DNA from: Theocolax elegans
Taxonomy: Eukaryota; Arthropoda; Insecta; Hymenoptera; Cerocephalidae
Length of the DNA stretch: 64,000 nucleotides
Reading direction: 5' to 3'
NCBI GenBank assembly: GCA_026168455.1
Contig: CM047431.1
Coordinates: 21,487,421 to 21,551,420 of the forward strand
Position 1 is the first letter of the stretch; every line of letters begins with the position of its first letter. Shown here one piece after another: positions 21,040 to 32,411 of this stretch. A program made the position numbers and the translations under genes. The notes below the pieces were generated by a model that ran no database searches, was not told the origin of the DNA, and saw only the letters and a list, made by a program, of their open reading frames with translations.

Positions 21040-22142
21040 TGTAACGGTAAACGGTTCACGCGAGACGAAAATCGTACCGATCGCGTGAGTCTACCATTGA
21101 TGACGCGTAAGGCGCATGCGCGAGGGCGTCGGAGAGCCGGTGTGCACGATACACCGGCAGTATTGTCTCGCCTAGGAGAGAGACCAGAGGAATCGCGCGC
21201 GGAGACGAGTAAGAATAAGGCTTACCCCGCGAGTGAGGTGCGCAGCAGTACGAGAGCACTAGAGAGAGAGAGAGAGAGAGGGTACGAGACCGAAGGGAGC
21301 GAGACACGTGCCGTCCCCCCCAGGATCATCCCCAGAGGAACGTAAGTCCTGGCCAGGCAATATCGTATTTATTACCGCCGTGCCGCGAGCGAAACCGGCG
21401 ATGGGATACGCGCAGTATCCCGACGCATAAGTATACGAGAGGTTAGCCGCTCTCGTCGCGACACTCTCTCTCGCCCCGTAAATTACGATTACGGCAAACC
21501 GGAGTGCTACACACTCCGGCGCGATCGCAACTCAGCGATAATCACTGCGAAGCCAGGTAACCGGTACCTGGCGAACTTAACCTCCTGCCCGAGTAGATCG
21601 ACACCGCGAGTCTCGATGCGTATATTGCGGCGGGCGCACACACACACGCACGTTACCGTGTATTTTACATTTTTAGAGGTTACGCGAATAACCTTATTTG
21701 CTTTGAGCCAAGGTTCGACCTTGCCTTGGCTCACCATATTGTAATAACTCTTTCATTTTATTTTCTTTTAATAAATTAATTAACTATCAATAATTCCGAA
21801 TAATTATTAATTAACCGGCGATTACTCCCTGTCCCCGAAGGCGAATACCGCCATGCCCCGCGGGTGTCGTGCATTGCACTTCGCACGACACATAGCTGAG
21901 TAGCCGAGTACGAGTATTGACGGAGGATAAGTGTGCACCAGGTAAGTGCATACATTGTACACAGGGCCAACATCGTCACTCGGAGCTTGAGGCTAGCTCC
22001 GGTCGTCCCGAAAGGTAATTTTACCGATTTGCCAGCTGTATGGTGAGACAGCTGATCTCGGTATTGCGGTGATTTCCTGTGCATTGAACATATGCACAGG
22101 ACGAGTATAACCCTCCTGACGTATGAGAATAACCCTGTTACA
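21040..22142 (+). repeat. 3' LTR of Gypsy B, 1103 bp
   Basis: It starts TGTAACGG, ends CTGTTACA, and is complete. It shares 21158-22142 with the truncated 5' LTR. Few substitutions are visible, so the insertion is fairly young. Confidence 0.93.
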
Positions 22143-22430
22143 ATATGTATATATATATATATATATCACTCTATAATATATAATTATTTCGCCGCCGCCG
22201 CCGCCACCGTGTCTAAGAATTCAGGATTCAACATACATTTATATATGTGTGTGTGCGCGTGTGCGTGTGTATGTGTGTGTGTGTACAATGGGTTAAAAAT
22301 TAAATACATTAATTATTATATTATTAAAATAATTCTATTAAAAACATATATCTCTATAATATATAAATATTTTGCCGCCGCCGCCGCCGCCGCCGCCGCC
22401 GTGTCTAAGAATTCATGATTCGCTTCGGTC
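22143..22430. repeat. Microsatellite cluster: TA, GCC, GT and GCC tracts
   Basis: (TA)n at about 22147-22166, (GCC)n near 22190, (GT)n at about 22247-22285 and a longer (GCC)n near 22374-22400. Both GCC tracts are followed by GTGTCTAAGAATTCA and preceded by CTATAATATATAA-like sequence. They are therefore a duplicated unit, not independent tracts. Confidence 0.85.
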
Positions 22431-23527
22431 CCTTCTGCGCTTTGCACGCCAACCAACTATTTATAATTTCGAAAAAGGTTTTTCGTAATGAATTTATTTA
22501 AAATAATGTTTTAAATTGTATTATTTTTTCACTACCATGGACACCTTGGAAATTAAACAGTTTCACACAAGACCTTGGAGGTACTGTTATAGTGCATTGA
22601 GTTTTATGCATATGTATTTTTTCCGTGCGCAAAAAAGAAGTTGTGAATATAACTTGAAAGAATGTGTATTAGTTTACTCATTCTTGATAAAACTCCTTAA
22701 ATTTTTAAATGTATACTCAATAATAATAACGGATCTAAAATTCAATGTAATGCTTTAAATACAGATGCAAAATTGTTTGAAGATAAAATCAATATTAATC
22801 TAGTATAACATACACTTTTCCAAATATCCATATGATATATACAAAGGGTTAAAAATTAAATACATTAATTATTGCATTTTTAAACTTTTTTTAATGGCGA
22901 TTCCTAAGTCAATATTTAGTAACTTTTAAATAAATGTAGATAACTATTGTATATATATATATTAGCAATTAATTTGGCATTATTTATATAATTTATGTTT
23001 AAATCTGTTTGTATACACCTATAGGTGGCGATTATGTAGTCAATATTAAATTACGACTGATTAAATATTTGTAAAATTTTATGGATTGTAATGGTAAGTG
23101 ATATTATTTACCCTTATACGAATTCGGTAGGTAATAATTAGAAGCGCTATATGTACAAATAGATATAGCCAACGACTCGAACGGCCGACGCTCGCTCAAT
23201 AAAAATCGGCAATTCGGGAGAGTGTGTTTGCGCGCGCAGGTCGACCGGTACGAAGGAGAGAGATCGCGACGACACGTGTGGTTGAAAACGTCTCGGCTTA
23301 CTCGATATTATTTTTTCGAGAGTTTTTCTGCGTGATATATTTTTTTATTAGTGTTTGATATACGCATGACGTGAATCAATCGGCGGTGGAGTAGTTATCC
23401 CGTCTTCAGAGCAGATACGAACGAGTTAAAGAGGGAGAGAGAAAAAGCGAGTGAATTAATTTTAACGTGGTTGTTCATAGTTTAGTAAAGTTAGTTCGCG
23501 TGCCCCTCTTTTCCCTGCGTTGAGGGC
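22431..23527. other. Unassigned AT-rich DNA with a GC-richer patch at 23160-23460
   Basis: No gene is supported. The 80-residue frame at 22516-22758 has no recognisable motif. The sequence GGGTTAAAAATTAAATACATTA occurs at about 22290 and 22848, a further piece of the repeat seen to the left. The CpG-bearing patch at 23160-23460 could be a promoter or element end, but nothing decides it. Confidence 0.4.
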
Positions 23528-23832
23528 CGCGTTGAATTGCCTTCGTATCGTATGTAAACGAATTTCTTCTAATGATGGATATAAATCAATATGTGGCAAT
23601 AATACTATATTACTAGCGTATTTATCTGTAATTATTTCTACTGTTATAACATATTGTCTTACGTCGTTGATTATCATTCTTGTGCCATTACAAAGATCAT
23701 CGTTAATATTTAAATTTCTTAAACAACTAACTATTGCGCCCTTTTTTAATATTAATTTATGTGAAGGTAATCCTTTAGGTGTTAGTGAATTGAAAAGTTC
23801 TGTTGGAATTGATTCTTTTAAGGTATCATTAA
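23528..23832 (-). pseudogene. Helitron/PIF1-type helicase C-terminal remnant
   Basis: The minus strand encodes a conserved PIF1-family C-terminal segment: Leu-Pro-Ser-His-Lys-Leu, then Leu-Arg-Asn-Leu-Asn, then LCNGTRMII, then a Leu-Leu-Pro-His-Ile pattern, ending at Arg-Arg-Gln-Phe near 23528. This is the region before helicase motif VI in Helitron Rep/helicase proteins. The motif VI Gln-rich end is missing. Upstream, the frame hits the MITE at TTAA (23829-23832). If the insertion is removed, it continues open for at least 20 codons into 43704-43780. Confidence 0.75.
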
Positions 23833-24191
23833 GGGGGTGTTATACTCAATTAAAAATTCAAATTTTGCTTTATAAAATACATACGAAAAAATAACTAATT
23901 TATTTATTTATTTATTTATTTATTTACCAGAGTAATATACACAAACTACATACATGTTTGCTAACCTCTAAACATACATAATATGTCCGAGGCAGCCAAA
24001 AACATCCTATAGAGGTAGACACAGCTACCTGTACATAGGTCCAGTTTATCTAACACTTACAAACTACTTAAAACTAAAATTCCAAGATCTTCAAATCATC
24101 TTGAATATTAATCACAGTAGCCAAAACAAAAAAGCTATAATTCAATTATAGTATTGCATATATATATATATTATTTTTCTATAAATATTTT

Positions 24192-24744
24192 CTATAATAT
24201 ATTTGTTCCAATCCATTTCTTAATCTTTTTCTTATTGTATTTTTTATTTATGTCTAAATTTTTAACATTAATGTTAGTATTAAGTAAACAATTGAAAATT
24301 TGTATCTCTCTAACAAAGTTATTTTTATCACTAACAGCTTTCGTGCACTTTGGTGGAATTATTAATTTATTTCTAGTTACACTTCTAGACATTTCATATA
24401 TACTTTTGAGATCATCATAGTGGTATATTACACACTCATAAGCAAAAATTTGTTTTAAATTCAAAGGACTGTCTTGGTCAAAGTTATTTTTATTCACAAT
24501 TCTTAAAATCCTTTTCTGAACATTTTGTAATAAGTCAAGCTTATTTTTATAAGCTCCACCCCAAGCTATATTATCATAGCTAATAATGCTGTGGAAAAAT
24601 GCATAATATATCAATCTAAGAGTGTCTGATTACATATATTTCGACATTTTATACATTATATATATTATATATTTGGTTTTCTTGATCAGATAATCAATAT
24701 GTTTATCCCATCTCAAATTGAAATCAAATATAATACCTAAGTAT
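24192..24744 (-). pseudogene. Non-LTR J: ORF2 C-terminal part
   Basis: It continues the RT at the Tyr-Leu-Gly-Ile motif duplicated by the PLE1 insertion. It then covers the thumb and C-terminal region, ending at 24192. One stop near 24618 interrupts the reading. The typical SYDNIAWGG and LQNVQKRILRIV motifs of jockey-group elements are visible. Confidence 0.82.
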
Positions 24745-26139
24745 CAGTTGAACAGAATTTATCGATCTTCCCAAGTCAGAGGTGAACGTAAAAAAGAAAT
24801 TTTATTACATTTTTCTTTTTTCGTAACGTTTCGGTAGACAATGCTACCCTCTTCAGACTGTATAAAATTTATTAATTTCGATTTGTACATCTCAGAATAT
24901 AATGTAAACCGGGAACGTAAATTAAAAAAATTAAAAAATATACCTTCTAATATCAATATCGTACAATGTTTACAATATTATTTCGTCGCAAGTCGATTTA
25001 AATTTTCGCTTCTTTTTCCTCATTCTAAACACGAGGAAACGTCAAACAGATGTATACACGACGAAAATTTCTGCTGTATATGAAACAATACCAGATTCGC
25101 GCTTTCTTATATAGGGATAATTAGTAAGTTTGTGTTTATATTTTTTCTATTGATGACGCATGATCAAGGTTGTGTACAGTACGTTTGATTTCAGATAAAT
25201 TTAAAGGCTTTCATTCTATATATAATTTGCGAATACTGTTTATTTAATTTAATTGAGTCTTCTTGTTTGTTTATTGAATGTTTTTGTAAATTTATGTGTA
25301 CCATTTCAGATGCAATTCTTTTTCCGTAATTCGGTTCTTTATCTAAAATCTTAAAATTTTGCCAATCAAAATCGTGTTGATTATTTTGTACGTGTTGAAA
25401 GATCATAGAATTTTTGTTAGTTTTATGTTCATTTATTCGGGTAATTATTTGTCTTTTTGTTTGTCCTACATACGAAGCATCACAATTGTTGCAATTTAAT
25501 TTATATACTATGTTATTTTGAGTTTTTCTATCAGTTTTATCTTTTCCTTTAATTATGATATTACTTAATTTGTTTTCAATAATTGGAATTGTTTTTATTC
25601 CGTGTTTTTTAAATTCTGATGATACTTTTTCATAAAAACCATTTAAGTAAGGTAGTGTTATTGTTGTTTTGTAGTTATTGTTTTCATTTCTATAGTGGTT
25701 AGTTGTCTGTTGATTTAAGACTGCAAGTCCTTTTTAACGTATCTATTTATAAATTTTTTTGGATAGCTATTTTTTATTAAATACTCTTTTTTTTGATGTT
25801 TTGTTTGTGGTAATTTTTATCTGAAAGTTTAGTTGCTCTATCTACTAAGTTGTAAACCATCGCAATCTTTTGTGAAATTGGATGAGCTGAGTTGAAATTT
25901 AAAAACCGTGCCGAGAAAGTGGGTTTTGTATACCAGTCTGTTATAATTTTATTGTCGTTTTTTATTAGTAATGTATCTAAAAAGCTGATTTTATTGTTCT
26001 GTTCAATTTCATAGGTGAATTTTTGTTTTGGGTCGTATCTGTAGGAATGCATGTTATTATGTCGTCTACATATCTATAATAAAAAATGGGTTTAAAACTT
26101 AATTTGTTTAAACATTCAGTCTCGAGATCTTCCATAACT
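24745..26139 (-). pseudogene. Penelope-like RT and GIY-YIG endonuclease (left partner, 3' part)
   Basis: On the minus strand from 26139: the end of the RT with catalytic Tyr-Val-Asp-Asp (YRYVDDIIT), then the thumb. A GIY-YIG endonuclease follows, with Cys-Asn-Asn-Cys zinc-like pair, SYVGQTKRQI and a conserved Glu-Met-Val-His-Ile box, ending near 25191. Frameshifts near 25735 and 26050 break the frame. The 3' tail (25190-24745) holds a hammerhead core. The upstream RT part, with QTDGTPMGAATSG, is at 34541-34740. Confidence 0.88.
24828..24856 (-). ncRNA. Hammerhead-ribozyme core, PLE1 left terminal repeat
   Basis: On the minus strand CTGAAGA, then GGGTAG-CATT-GTCTACC (stem II pairing GGTAG with CTACC), then GAAAC. 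This is the CUGANGA/stem II/GAAA catalytic core. Penelope-like elements are known to carry hammerhead motifs in their terminal repeats. I did not find a convincing stem I, so activity is uncertain. Confidence 0.7.
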
Positions 26140-27166
26140 TGTGACGTGGTATTCGCGTACCCGATTAAATTAATTAATTAATGTAATTAATAAAAACCGT
26201 TGGGCCGCGTTGCCCAATACCGCGCACACAATTATTTATTTATCGCGAACTGCGGGCTGTCGCCAGGAACACGAGTTCGCTGGGACGTACGGTATGGAGG
26301 ATTCGGGCGATCCTCCTTGCCTCGACACGATTTGTGAAAATTAAAGGATGTCGGCGGGAGCGGGGAGAACAATAAAAGCACACAGAATTAAAAATAAAAA
26401 TAAAAGATGCTATTATTTCATCTGATTAACAAGTGGCCATCCAGGCCTCGTGCCGCGACAATGTTACTTCGCGCGGGCGGAAGTGTCGGGAGTCAACCGG
26501 ATCGAGATCCTCGCCTGCGGTTGACTCCTTCCTGATATCCGCTATTCGGGTACCGGCGTACCCGAACACACTCCCGATGTACACACGCACATACACTCGG
26601 GGTAATGGGGGGAACGCGCGGTAATGTAAGTAGACTTACCGGGGTGCGCCCCGTGGATGGCCCAGCCGATCCGTGTCCCTTTTGTCCTCCTGGGCAACGG
26701 AGGACGACGTCAGCTGCGGTGGTGGAAGGCGGCCCTGTGCCGCGGCAATTGCCTCGCGAACCGCGTCCGCACTCACTAAACACTTCCCGTCCTTGTTCAC
26801 ACACCAAATCACTCGCGGCTCACTCACGACGATAGTCCGGGTAATCGATTGCTCTGCGCCTCACGCGCCTTATTAGCCGTAAAACTATACTCGGCCCGGA
26901 TAGAATTTTGTCCGCCTCGAGCGGCGGATCGGGACGTACTAATTAGGCAATCGCCTAATTTTCGAAAAAGGGATGAGAGTGGGAAACACACACACACTCT
27001 CGCGCTCTCATCCCTACGTACTATTGCGCGCGTAATCGTACATTTGTAGAAAAATAAACAAGTGTCGTCGGTTGGCCTTGACATACGAAAGGCTCCGACG
27101 ACTTACAATTCGACAATTTAAATACTCAATTCGTTGTGAATAGATTGTGTGACGATTTCCGTCACA
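26140..27166 (-). repeat. 3' LTR of Gypsy A copy 2
   Basis: 1027 bp, TGTGACG...CGTCACA. Almost identical to 33514-34540 for the first ~880 bp, but its last ~130 bp resemble the copy 1 LTR more than its own partner. Polypurine tract follows at 27167-27181. Confidence 0.95.
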
Positions 27167-27419
27167 AAGCCCCCCCCCCCCTAGACTCCACTTCCCTCGG
27201 GAAGGCCGAGTCGAAAGAAAGGCACAATCTATCCACGACTGCGCGCTGTACGCTTCTCTTCTTTTCTTCAATTGAAGGCTGCTTCAATGATTCTTCGTGC
27301 TTCGTATGATATTAACGTGGCATACAGTCACCAGGCCCAGCCTTCGCTGACTGTTCTCACGTACGCCGATACGTTTTCCCTACCGCTTGACATGGCAACC
27401 CGAAGTGGTACATATCTCT

Positions 27420-27845
27420 TCACATCGGATATGTGTACCTCGGCCCGTTTCCGACCAGATTTAATAATCGGCTGACGTAGACAATCGGATGCTCGAAACC
27501 CTCGTCGTCCAGTTGCGTCAACACCGCACCTATTGCTAAGTCACTAGCGTCACTTTGGACGGTAAATGGCTTAGAAAAGTCTGGACGGGCTAATACAGGC
27601 GCTTCAGCTAACGCAACTCTAAGCTGACAGAACGCCTCCTCCTGCTCCTCGCCCCAATTCCAAGCCTGGTCTTTACGCAGCAACTTGGTAAGGGGAGCTT
27701 TAATGTCAGCTTCTCGATTAATGAATCGAGAGTACCAGCCTACCATCCCGAGAAAGGATCTCAGCTGTTTGACATTACGAGGAGTAGGGTAGTTAAGGAC
27801 TGGAGCGACTCGTTTCTCGTCAGGCCTCAAGCCGTCCGCGTCCAA
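27420..27845 (-). pseudogene. Gypsy A copy 2: RT end fused to integrase C-terminal scrap
   Basis: The frame covers the RT connection and the start of RNase H (QSDASDLAIGAVL, VYVSRLLN). It then jumps near 27460 to the tail sequence that in copy 1 encodes the integrase C-terminus, out of frame. The deletion removes most of RNase H and the integrase zinc domain. The bases around the joint (ACCAGA/TTTAATAATCGG) match copy 1 at about 4586 and 5335. Confidence 0.88.
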
Positions 27846-27862
27846 TTTGTACCCAAGGAGCG

Positions 27863-29029
27863 TTACACTGTAAGTCCAGCGTCATTCAACGTCCTTAGTA
27901 CGTATTCGAGCCATTTTAGGTGGTCCTCAAAAGTTTCGGTAATGACGATCAAGTCGTCTAGATAACCAAACACATGGGGTTCCACCTTAGGCCCGAAAAT
28001 TGCATCTATAAGCCGTGCAAAGGTCATAGGAGCATTCATGAGGCCAAAAGGCATTCTCGTGAACTGCCACAGCCCCGACCCTGGTACAGCAAATGCAGTA
28101 TAATGCCGGCTCGCCTCGGCCATGAATATTTGGAAGTACGCTTTCTTAAGATCAATTTTCGATATATACCTTGCATTATGCAGCTTATCCAATATGGTAT
28201 CCATATTAGGAATTGGATAAGAATCACGTTTTGTGACTGCATTAAGGTCTCGAAAATCGATACAGAAGCGATAACTTCCTTCGTCCTTTCGAACGATGAC
28301 CGGAGCAGCTGACCAATCACTCGCACTCGGTTCAATAATGCCCTTGTCAAACATCTTTTTGACCTCACTCTGGGCAAATTCGAGGACCTTGGGAGACATA
28401 CGTCTTGGCTTATGACGGACCGGTCTTGCACCAGGTTCAACCTCTATGTGGTGCTCCGTTAACGTCGTAAAGCCGTGAACGTCTCCCGAGGGCAAGAGTA
28501 GGCTTTCAACTAACTCTTTGACTTGTTTCCGCTGGTCGTCCTGTATCTCAATTATACCAGCACATTCAGCGGAAATCCTCGAATCGATGTCATGAGATGT
28601 ATCTCTGACGAAGTGTCTCCAATCACTCTCGCCAATACGCCAAATAGCTTCGCCTAATTTGACTTCCATATTCCAATGTTGTAGAAAATCCATACCGAGA
28701 ATGATGGAATGCTCAATATTCTCTACAATTCTCAGTTGGATATTGCCATCAAGGCCTTCTACACAGAATAGGATGTCAATTAGGCCAAGGACTTTAAGAG
28801 CTGGTCCAGCCACATCTTTCACGATAACCTTGACAGGTCTCCATTTAAACTTGTACTGTTCGACAACATCTGATCGTACAAGAGAGACCATGGCGCCAGG
28901 ATCGAAAAGTGCTTTAAAGTCCTTTCCACCGAGTCGTACCAAAAAGAATAGCCGGTTATCCGATTGGATTCCAGCAATTATCTGATCGGTTTGACTATCG
29001 TCGTTAGGAGTCGATGCCGTGTGCGTCAT
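27863..29029 (-). pseudogene. pol: Gypsy A copy 2: protease and reverse transcriptase
   Basis: 388 codons with the unusual Asp-Pro-Gly-Ala protease site and RT through YLDD (FGYLDDLIVIT). It is separated from 27845 by a ~47 bp deletion relative to copy 1, and from the upstream linker by a one-base change in a C-run (8 C in copy 1, 7 here, near 29056). It is otherwise highly similar to copy 1. Confidence 0.9.
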
Positions 29030-29655
29030 TTTAGACGTACTTGGTACGGCATCTGCCCCCCCTGAACTGTACTTCTCGGCAGCGAGTTTGTACGGTTCAT
29101 GTTATGCACACCATCGACAACTACCTTCTCCACCAAGGGCTCGTTGTTGAGGACAATTTCCTTCTCCACCAAGGGCTTCTTGTCCTCATTACTAGGTGTG
29201 TCACAACGGGGTGACGATGAGCAACAACCAAGGTCGTTCATTCCGATGGTGCTAAGCGGCTGAGATAACGATCTCTTTACGCTTTCTTCACCAATAATAT
29301 CTCTGCTATCAGAGTATATTTGCCTTTGGAGTTCCTTAGACCAATCTTTAGCCTCACGCTTTTGTTGGTCTAATAAGGTTCCTTGTTCTGTTTTACCTTG
29401 CAAAGCTCGGGTGGGATTGACAGGTTGTGTTCTAAGAACTTTTCCATCTGTCGAATCCTCAGAACGTTTAGGATCCTTACACTCAGACTTACTTTCAACA
29501 TCAACTTCGGTCTGAGAGGGAATTTGATCTCCGTTAAGGACTTTAGAGAAGTCAGCAAATGATTTGCTAGACTTCTTAAAGAGTTTAGAGGGTTCTCCAA
29601 CCTTAAATTCTTGCCCTTGTAAACCATGCGGTTTACTTACTGCAGTGCAGGGCAC
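29026..29655 (-). CDS. Gypsy A copy 2: gag-pol linker
   Basis: A 209-codon Ser/Lys/Glu-rich linker overlapping the gag end by 19 bases in another frame. This overlap places the natural gag-pol frameshift at about 29640-29655. It terminates at the C-run mutation. It contains no enzymatic motif. Confidence 0.7.
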   Translation of the reverse strand: MPCTAVSKPHGLQGQEFKVGEPSKLFKKSSKSFADFSKVLNGDQIPSQTEVDVESKSECKDPKRSEDSTDGKVLRTQPVNPTRALQGKTEQGTLLDQQKREAKDWSKELQRQIYSDSRDIIGEESVKRSLSQPLSTIGMNDLGCCSSSPRCDTPSNEDKKPLVEKEIVLNNEPLVEKVVVDGVHNMNRTNSLPRSTVQGGQMPYQVRLK

Positions 29656-30527
29656 CCGGGGCAGCTCGGGTGCCCTGCGTTCAGGTTTGCCACGTTTTGG
29701 AGGAATCTGACGCAGTTAGGACAATTTTGGAGTGTAACGCCACTAGTTCCACACAGCTGGCACTCCTTTGCTACCAATTCGGTAGAGCACTGCTCAGCGG
29801 AGTGCCCAATGTTTCCGCATCGGTAGCATGTTCGGCTCGGGCAATCCGACGACCTATGACCGACTTTTTGGCATGTGAAACACACGCCGACAAAGTTGGT
29901 GCTCAGGTTCGTTGGGTTTACTGCCGTCGCCTGTGGTTGCACATACCTCACCAGGTTTTGTGCCATTTGTGGGACAAAAACATTTTGCTGGGGCAGTTGA
30001 GAATTCGTCAAAACACGTCTTTCTCTTTTGCCCGAGCTCTGTTTTTGTTGCCCAGGTGACTGTTGAGAAACAGGCACGTACGATACGGATTTCGAATTGG
30101 GGGCACTCACTCCATTATTCGATTTGCCGTATCGTTTCTGAAAACTATTAGCGACGTTGGAAATACCGTACACAGCGGCTGCTTCGTATTCGCTTGAAGA
30201 AGAGTTTGGCGAGTTTTTCGCACTTTTCTTGCTCTTCTTCTTAATAGTTTTCTTAGACGACTGTTTATCCGAATGAGAAGACTCATCCTTACTCTTTTCG
30301 GTAACAGTCGCCACTTTACCCGAAACTCGTGCTCCACCACTCTGTTTCGGAAAAGCTTCTGGTACGAGCTTTTCATGCTTAACGTTGGAACTGGAAAATT
30401 TCGTGTCCCATGTTAAATGCTGCTCGTACTCTTTACCGTAGCTTGTCAAATCAGAGAAATTCCTGATTTGTCGTACTGGTATGTACCTACGGTAATCTGG
30501 CCTCATCTGCGAGTAGGCCATCTTCAC
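29637..30527 (-). CDS. gag: Gypsy A copy 2: gag C-terminal half, nucleocapsid
   Basis: 296 codons. It holds the second half of capsid, then a Lys/Ser-rich linker and two CCHC knuckles (CFTCQKVGHRSSDC, CYRCGNIGHSAEQC), followed by a Cys-rich third unit (CQLCGTSG...CPNC). It is separated from the N-terminal half by a short region (30528-30626) with at least one stop. Confidence 0.9.
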   Translation of the reverse strand: MKMAYSQMRPDYRRYIPVRQIRNFSDLTSYGKEYEQHLTWDTKFSSSNVKHEKLVPEAFPKQSGGARVSGKVATVTEKSKDESSHSDKQSSKKTIKKKSKKSAKNSPNSSSSEYEAAAVYGISNVANSFQKRYGKSNNGVSAPNSKSVSYVPVSQQSPGQQKQSSGKRERRVLTNSQLPQQNVFVPQMAQNLVRYVQPQATAVNPTNLSTNFVGVCFTCQKVGHRSSDCPSRTCYRCGNIGHSAEQCSTELVAKECQLCGTSGVTLQNCPNCVRFLQNVANLNAGHPSCPGCPALQ

Positions 30528-30626
30528 CTGTTGTTCTAATGAAGGAGGGCATTTGAACTTATTTACGATCGCTCTGAATCAGTTCAAAAACGTCGTAGTT
30601 TTTTCTCCCTCGTTTTGTGTTCTTGA

Positions 30627-32411
30627 TCAAAGTTCCATGAGTAAATCTTCGTCATTTATTATACGGCCATACTCATTTAGGAACTCGATCTCAAAATCAC
30701 ACCAATCTCGAAGAGATGGCTGAACTGTTCTATACCAGGACAGTGCTGATTTTGAGAACACATTGGGCAGGGCACTTAACATCCTGCGATCTGAGAACTC
30801 GTTGTCATTTCTGAAATCGTGCAAACGGTTCAGAAACTCTTCCGCGTCCTTTTTGGTCTCACCATCAAAGGACATGTTCCAGATACGCAGCTCTCGTACG
30901 CACCCTGTTCGATCGGGCGTTCGGTTATCGTCTTCACGATACCTTGGCCTGGCCTCGTAGGACTCTCTTTCCCGACGGTCATCTCTATTATCCGTCCGGG
31001 AACTCCTACGCCTACTGGTAGAAGGATTCCTATTCTCTTGTCGGCCTTCAGCCGCCCTACGAGAATCGGATCTCCTACGAGCAGGTTGGCGATCAGACTG
31101 ATATCCATCGGACGAATCCGTCTGAGTACTCTGATCGCAAGTGGCCACCTCACGTCTCTCTCGAGGCGTTTCTCTACGTCTGTCCGACCTCTCTCTGTGA
31201 CCTTGCTCCGGAATTTCCGGCTGTGCTCGGTCGTCGAGTTTACGGTTGGACTGACGTTTATGAGTACGTCTCTCCGTACAGCTGTCACGACGTTCATCGT
31301 CGCTTGAGGCTCTACTCACAGAACGATGGTATCGTGACTTTCTGTTTGGAGTCGTGTACTCACGCCTCTCTCTTCTATCTTGTCCTTCACAAGTCTTAGA
31401 AGAGGTCTCACGACGTCTCTGTTCAAACCTCGGTTTTTCGTAAGATTGAACACTGACGTCACTAGGAAGGTCATATCCATTCCTATCATCAACAAATTGG
31501 CGTTCGGTTGTATTAGCCTCGGGTTGCCTGATGTCGTATTGTCTAGAGGTGTATCCTCGTGACGTGCGACGGTCGGCTTCCGTCTGCGAACCCAAGCCAA
31601 AATGTTGTGTTGGCACTTCACTCTCTCTAGTGCCAAGATGTCCGCTGTTTCTCTGCTCTTCAATTGGGAGGTAATTTGCGGGTGCATAAAAACCTCCGAG
31701 TTGAGCAGTCGTCACGGTCGTAACCGTCGACGTAGTGGTTGTGCACGAAGTTGCAGCCACCGAAACAGGAACATAAGGGATTGCAGTCGTGGTCATGTTT
31801 GCTCCCAGTACCTCACCAAACCGTTTAGGTATAGCATCTGTTGATGCCAACCTCATTGGCGAGTTTCTAGACTGACCACTTGGTGACAGAGCTCCATCTT
31901 CTTCAGGAATAGGTGCTCTGTCACTAGCAACCCTTTCGCGATCCGACATTTCGGACTCGCAGGAAACTTCCTTTCCTGATGGGACCACACTCCCTTTCCT
32001 GGAACGAGGTTTCCTAATTTCCCATAGTTCCTGACATACCAGAGGTTTATGTGCAGGCTCTGCCCTTACATTCTCATCGTATTCAGGGAACCATTGTATT
32101 TCCAGATTAATGTCTACACATCTTATCCGGTGACGCAAAAGGCGTTCGCGGCACTCCGCCTCTTCGCCATTTGCGTTTAAACTCAGATGCTCCAATTGGG
32201 CATACACTGCCTCAATCGGAAGCTTCTTCGTTTCCCGATGAATATCCCTAGCTATGCGTGATTCACGCATAAGCTGGGCCATTCGGGCTTCATAGCTGCT
32301 GGCCATTATTTTTTTGACCAGCAGCTGCCGACGTGTTACGTCGGGAGAAGTACTCACAACCGGGATTTCAGATGAAATCCCTAGTGTTTCAAATACTTCG
32401 GAAGTATCCAA
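30627..32411 (-). CDS. gag: Gypsy A copy 2: gag N-terminal half, capsid
   Basis: 594 codons from an ATG at 32411. The N-terminal ~130 residues are helical and contain a QLEHLSLNANGEEAECRERL stretch reminiscent of a SAP-like motif. The middle is long and Arg/Ser/Asp-rich. The C-terminal 80 residues are the start of the gag capsid region (IWNMSFDGETKKDAEEFLNR, WYRTVQPSLRDW). It ends at a stop near 30627; the rest of gag continues at 30527. Confidence 0.88.
   Translation of the reverse strand: MDTSEVFETLGISSEIPVVSTSPDVTRRQLLVKKIMASSYEARMAQLMRESRIARDIHRETKKLPIEAVYAQLEHLSLNANGEEAECRERLLRHRIRCVDINLEIQWFPEYDENVRAEPAHKPLVCQELWEIRKPRSRKGSVVPSGKEVSCESEMSDRERVASDRAPIPEEDGALSPSGQSRNSPMRLASTDAIPKRFGEVLGANMTTTAIPYVPVSVAATSCTTTTSTVTTVTTAQLGGFYAPANYLPIEEQRNSGHLGTRESEVPTQHFGLGSQTEADRRTSRGYTSRQYDIRQPEANTTERQFVDDRNGYDLPSDVSVQSYEKPRFEQRRRETSSKTCEGQDRRERREYTTPNRKSRYHRSVSRASSDDERRDSCTERRTHKRQSNRKLDDRAQPEIPEQGHRERSDRRRETPRERREVATCDQSTQTDSSDGYQSDRQPARRRSDSRRAAEGRQENRNPSTSRRRSSRTDNRDDRRERESYEARPRYREDDNRTPDRTGCVRELRIWNMSFDGETKKDAEEFLNRLHDFRNDNEFSDRRMLSALPNVFSKSALSWYRTVQPSLRDWCDFEIEFLNEYGRIINDEDLLMEL

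Larger units (their letters stand above)
10671..22142 (+). mobile_element. Gypsy B, LTR retrotransposon with internal duplications
   Basis: A plus-strand Ty3/Gypsy element: truncated 5' LTR, tRNA-Lys-type primer site, long AT-rich leader, gag in two frames, pol, polypurine tract, 3' LTR. Two segments of pol are duplicated in direct orientation, with periods of about 1.57 kb and 734 bp. No envelope-like ORF follows integrase. Coding sequence between the lesions is well preserved, so the rearrangements look recent, or they may be assembly errors. Confidence 0.93.

Noticed and set aside
22516..22758. 80-codon ORF as a host gene
   Set aside because: No motif, no splice context, AT-rich codons; kept as unassigned DNA.
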